Shown: positions 61,124 through 64,000 of the stretch, one piece after another
How positions within the stretch are numbered: position 1 is the first letter of the stretch
Layout: the number at the start of each line of letters is the position of its first letter
Assembly: GCF_015160855.1 (NCBI RefSeq)
Contig: NZ_CP063373.1
Location: 4,588,001-4,652,000, forward strand
Reading direction: 5' to 3'
Length of the DNA stretch: 64,000 nt
Origin: Streptomyces ferrugineus
GTDB taxonomy: Bacteria > Actinomycetota > Actinomycetes > Streptomycetales > Streptomycetaceae
Translations under genes and position numbers: made by a program
The notes under the pieces: model-generated
Told to the model about the DNA's origin: nothing
Databases searched by the model: none
What the model saw: the letters and a program-made list of their open reading frames with translations, nothing else

Positions 61124-64000
61124 TGACGACGAGCGAACCCGACCCGCGGATGGCCGTCATCGGCATGGCCTTCCGGCTGCCCGGCGCCGACACCCCCGAG
61201 ACGTTCTGGCGCCTCATCCATGACGGCACGGACACCATCACGCGCTTCACCCAGGAGGAGCTGGCCGCCGCCGGTGTCCCCGCCGAGGAGTACCGGGCAC
61301 CGGACTTCGTCGGCGCCTCCGGGGTACTGGACGACATCGCCGGCTTCGACGCCCAGCACTTCGCCATGAGCGCCCGCGAGGCCCGCCTCACCGACCCCCA
61401 GCACCGCATGTTCCTGGAGTGCGCCCAGCACGCCCTGGAGAACGCCGGCCGTCCCGGCGAACGCGACGGCACCCGCGTCGGCGTCTTCGCCAGCACCGGC
61501 TACCACCTGTACACCCTCCAGAACTACCTCCTCAACAACGTCCTGCCCACCGAGCCCGTCACCGACTGGATGGCGGGCATGCAGATCACCGTCGGCAACC
61601 ACAGCGACTTCACCGCCACCCGCGTCGCCTACCGGCTCGGCCTGACCGGACCGGCCGTCAACGTCCAGACCGGCTGCTCCAGTTCGCTCGTCGCCGTGCA
61701 GTGCGCCGCCCAGTCCCTGCTCCTGGGCGACTGCGACATCGCCCTCGTCGGCGCCACCGCCGTCCATGTGCCGCAGGTCCTGGGCTACCGGTACGTCAAG
61801 GGCTCGATCCTCTCCAGGTCCGGCCGGCTCAGGGCCTTCGACGCGGGTGCCGACGGCACCGTGGGAGGGACGGGCGTCCTGGCCGTCGTACTGAAGCGGC
61901 TGACCCGGGCCGAAGCCGACGGCGACACGATCCACGGTGTCATCCGCGGCTGGGGCATCGGCAACGACGGAGCCGACAAGAAGGCCTTCACCGCCCCCAG
62001 CGCCCGGGGCCAGCGCACGGCCATCCGCCAGGCCCTGCGGCGCGCCGGCGTCGGCGCGGACACCATCGGCTACCTGGAGACCCACGGCACCGGCACGCTC
62101 AAGGGCGACCCCATCGAGTTCGACGGCGCCGCCCGCGCCTACCGCGAGGACACCGACCGCACCGGCTACTGCGCCCTCGGCTCCACCAAGGCCAACATCG
62201 GCCATCTCGACGCCGCCTCGGGGCTCGCCGGACTCGTCAAGACCCTGCTGGTGCTGCGACACGGCGTCATCCCGCCGATGGCGAACTTCAGCGAACCCAA
62301 CCCCGCCCTCGACCTCGACCGAAGCCCCTTCTACATCCCCCGGACCGCCCGGCCGTGGCCCGACGGCGACGTGCCCCGCCGCGCGGGCCTCACCTCACTC
62401 GGCGTCGGCGGCACCAACGTCCACCTGATCCTGGAACAGGCCCCGGCCCCCACGCCCCGCACCGACGCCGCCGCCCCTCCGGACGTGCTGCTGGTCTCCG
62501 CGAGCAGCGAGGGCGCCCTGACGGACAACGCCCGGGCCCTGCGCGACCGGTTGCGGCAGCCCCCCGCACCGCACCCGGCGGACCTCGTCACCACCGCGGC
62601 CCTCGGCCGCACCCACGGCCGCCACCGGCTCGCGGTCCGCGGCGCCACCCCGGCCGCCCTCGCCGACGCCCTGGACGCCTGGCTCGCCGGAACCGCGGCC
62701 GGGACCACGGGGGAGGCACCGGGGGAGGGGCACGCGCGCGTGGCGTTCCAGTTCACCGGGCAGGGCAGCCAGTACCCGGGCATGGCCGCCGCCCTGTACG
62801 AGCGCTTTCCCGTCGTACGCGACGTGCTCGACACCTGCGAGCGGCACCACCGCGACCTCACCGGGGACCCGCTGTTCACCGACGACGGCGCACTCCAGGA
62901 CACCGCCACCGCGCAACCCGCGCTGTTCGCCCTCCAGTGCGCCCTCGTCCGGCTCTGGCACGAGACCGGCGTCGAACCGCACGCCGTCACCGGGCACAGC
63001 GTCGGCGAGTACGCCGCGCTGTACGCCGCCGGAGCCCTGTCCCTCGACGACGGACTGCGCCTCACCACCGAGCGCGGCCGGCTGATGCGGGAGCGCTGCG
63101 CACCCGGCGCCATGGTGGCGGCGGCGCTCGACCGCGAGGCCGCCCTCGCCCTGGCCGCCGAGGTGCCCGGCCTGGAACCGGCCGTGACCAACGGCGACCG
63201 CGCCCAGGTGCTGGCCGGGACGGTCGAGGCCGTGGACCGGGCGTGCGCCCTGCTGGACGACCGCGGCACACCGGGGCGGCGGCTGCCGGTGACCCGCGCC
63301 TTCCACACCGCGCTGATGGAACCGATGCTGGAGGAGTTCCGGAAGGTCCTCTCCGACGTGTCCTTCCGGCCGGTGCGCGTCCCGTTCGTCAGCGCGCTGG
63401 ACGGCGTGACCCGCCCGCCCGGCTGGAGCCCGGATGCCGACCATCTCGTCCGGCACACCCGTGAGCCCGTCCGCTTCGACCGGGCGCTCGGCGCCATCGG
63501 GGCCCAACAGCCCGCCGTACTGCTGGAGATCGGACCGCACAGCACCCTCAGCGCACTGGCCCGCCGGGCGCTGCCCGCCGTCACGTCGCTGCCGTCCCTG
63601 CGCCGCGGCACCGGACTCGGCTCCCTCTGGGGCGCCGCCGCGGGCCTGCACTGTGCGGGGGCGGACGTCGACTGGCGGGTACTCCTGGCCGGCAGCGGGG
63701 GCCGGCGCATCCCCCTGCCCGGATACCGGTTCCAGCACAAGGACCACTGGACGGGGCCGCGGTTGACGGCCCTGAGCACCAGAACAGCAGCGAGAAAGGG
63801 AGCCGAAGTGGTTCAGCAAGACGCAGCGGTCGCTCACGTACTCCACAGCATCGTCGAGACGACCTCCCGGCACCTCGGCGAGGATCCGTCGGCGATCGTC
63901 GCCGACGCGTCCTTCTTCGACCTCGGCGCCGACTCGCTGCAGATGATCAGCGTGCTGCGGGAACTGGAGCAGGAGCACCGGGTCAAGGTGACGATGCGGC
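61123..64000 (+). CDS. Type I polyketide synthase (3' end cut by window): KS-AT-ACP
   Basis: At least 959 codons and still open at the right edge. Domains: ketosynthase (about 8-430) with Cys185 in QTGCSSSLVAV, His321 in ETHGTGT and His361 in NIGHLDAASG; acyltransferase (about 540-870) with GQGSQYPG, Ser626 in GHSVGEYAA and the AFH motif (His728) that predicts malonyl-CoA; acyl carrier domain with Ser938 in DLGADSLQM. No reductive domain lies between AT and ACP, so the beta-keto group would be left unreduced unless later domains act. The KS has TGCSSS in place of the common TACSSS, a variant seen in stand-alone and hybrid-type synthases. The start overlaps the MFS stop. Confidence 0.93.
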   Translation, partial: MTTSEPDPRMAVIGMAFRLPGADTPETFWRLIHDGTDTITRFTQEELAAAGVPAEEYRAPDFVGASGVLDDIAGFDAQHFAMSAREARLTDPQHRMFLECAQHALENAGRPGERDGTRVGVFASTGYHLYTLQNYLLNNVLPTEPVTDWMAGMQITVGNHSDFTATRVAYRLGLTGPAVNVQTGCSSSLVAVQCAAQSLLLGDCDIALVGATAVHVPQVLGYRYVKGSILSRSGRLRAFDAGADGTVGGTGVLAVVLKRLTRAEADGDTIHGVIRGWGIGNDGADKKAFTAPSARGQRTAIRQALRRAGVGADTIGYLETHGTGTLKGDPIEFDGAARAYREDTDRTGYCALGSTKANIGHLDAASGLAGLVKTLLVLRHGVIPPMANFSEPNPALDLDRSPFYIPRTARPWPDGDVPRRAGLTSLGVGGTNVHLILEQAPAPTPRTDAAAPPDVLLVSASSEGALTDNARALRDRLRQPPAPHPADLVTTAALGRTHGRHRLAVRGATPAALADALDAWLAGTAAGTTGEAPGEGHARVAFQFTGQGSQYPGMAAALYERFPVVRDVLDTCERHHRDLTGDPLFTDDGALQDTATAQPALFALQCALVRLWHETGVEPHAVTGHSVGEYAALYAAGALSLDDGLRLTTERGRLMRERCAPGAMVAAALDREAALALAAEVPGLEPAVTNGDRAQVLAGTVEAVDRACALLDDRGTPGRRLPVTRAFHTALMEPMLEEFRKVLSDVSFRPVRVPFVSALDGVTRPPGWSPDADHLVRHTREPVRFDRALGAIGAQQPAVLLEIGPHSTLSALARRALPAVTSLPSLRRGTGLGSLWGAAAGLHCAGADVDWRVLLAGSGGRRIPLPGYRFQHKDHWTGPRLTALSTRTAARKGAEVVQQDAAVAHVLHSIVETTSRHLGEDPSAIVADASFFDLGADSLQMISVLRELEQEHRVKVTMR

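Noticed and set aside
1..64000. tRNA, rRNA, CRISPR, insertion sequence or phage genes
   Set aside because: No cloverleaf-like sequence, repeat-spacer array, transposase motif or phage module was recognised on either strand.

Overview
The window is a stretch of Streptomyces-type actinobacterial chromosome. The evidence is very high GC with strong third-position GC bias, frequent GTG and TTG starts, several promoters whose -10 box sits about 7 bases before the start codon (leaderless transcripts), a proteasome beta subunit, a PPOX/F420-type reductase, Tat-exported hydrolases, and sugar ABC importers that lack their own ATPase. No tRNA, rRNA, insertion sequence, phage gene or CRISPR array was seen.

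Layout. (1) 1-5364: a sugar-uptake locus on the minus strand (permease, permease, solute-binding lipoprotein, Gfo/Idh oxidoreductase cut by the window edge) divergent from a ROK regulator. (2) 5490-17406: mixed genes: a small conserved protein, a membrane-tethered S1 protease, a MalY-type PLP enzyme, a PPOX reductase, a large secreted alpha/beta hydrolase, a Gfo/Idh gene broken by one frameshift, a zinc-ribbon OB-fold protein and a TetR regulator that share a 15-bp palindrome, a membrane-anchored CBM2 protein, and an RpiR-type regulator. (3) 17462-21139: a GT39-like membrane glycosyltransferase and a Tat-exported PAP2 phosphatase. (4) 21310-31564: a second sugar/polysaccharide locus with a BadF-type sugar kinase, a ROK repressor with a large palindrome between the two, a binding protein, two permeases, two large toroid-type (lyase-like) enzymes starting at TTG, and a P-loop kinase. 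(5) 31729-41809: a membrane glycosyltransferase, an orphan proteasome beta subunit, a NiCoT nickel/cobalt transporter with a Nur-box-like element, an APC permease with an unknown partner, a DUF5709-type protein, soluble transhydrogenase SthA, and a sulfite-oxidase-family enzyme. (6) 41938-45996: a GH64 beta-1,3-glucanase behind LacI-type operators, a short leader ORF plus a GNAT acetyltransferase, and a RidA protein divergent from a WYL regulator. (7) 46086-58667: a third sugar locus: Gfo/Idh dehydrogenase with an orphan LacI-type operator, an ABC-exporter remnant, a GH39-like secreted glycosidase with sugar-binding modules, two permeases, a binding protein, a LacI repressor with twin perfect operators, a GH36 alpha-galactosidase, and a GT4 glycosyltransferase with a coupled partner. 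(8) 58693-64000: an NmrA-type oxidoreductase, a strong terminator, then an MFS exporter overlapping a type I polyketide synthase (KS-AT-ACP visible) that runs off the right edge; this is probably the start of a biosynthetic gene cluster.

How it fits together. The three importers (about 0.8-4 kb, 24-27 kb and 50-53 kb) each have their own regulator and catabolic enzymes but no ATP-binding subunit, which fits a shared MsiK-type ATPase encoded elsewhere. The third locus reads as secretion of a glycosidase, uptake of the released oligosaccharide, then intracellular alpha-galactosidase under one LacI repressor. The most unusual items are the orphan but catalytically complete proteasome beta subunit, the TetR/OB-fold palindrome pair, the tandem toroid enzymes, the PAP2 enzyme with an autotransporter-like repeat, and the PKS edge. 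All function calls come from reading sequence motifs; no database search was run.
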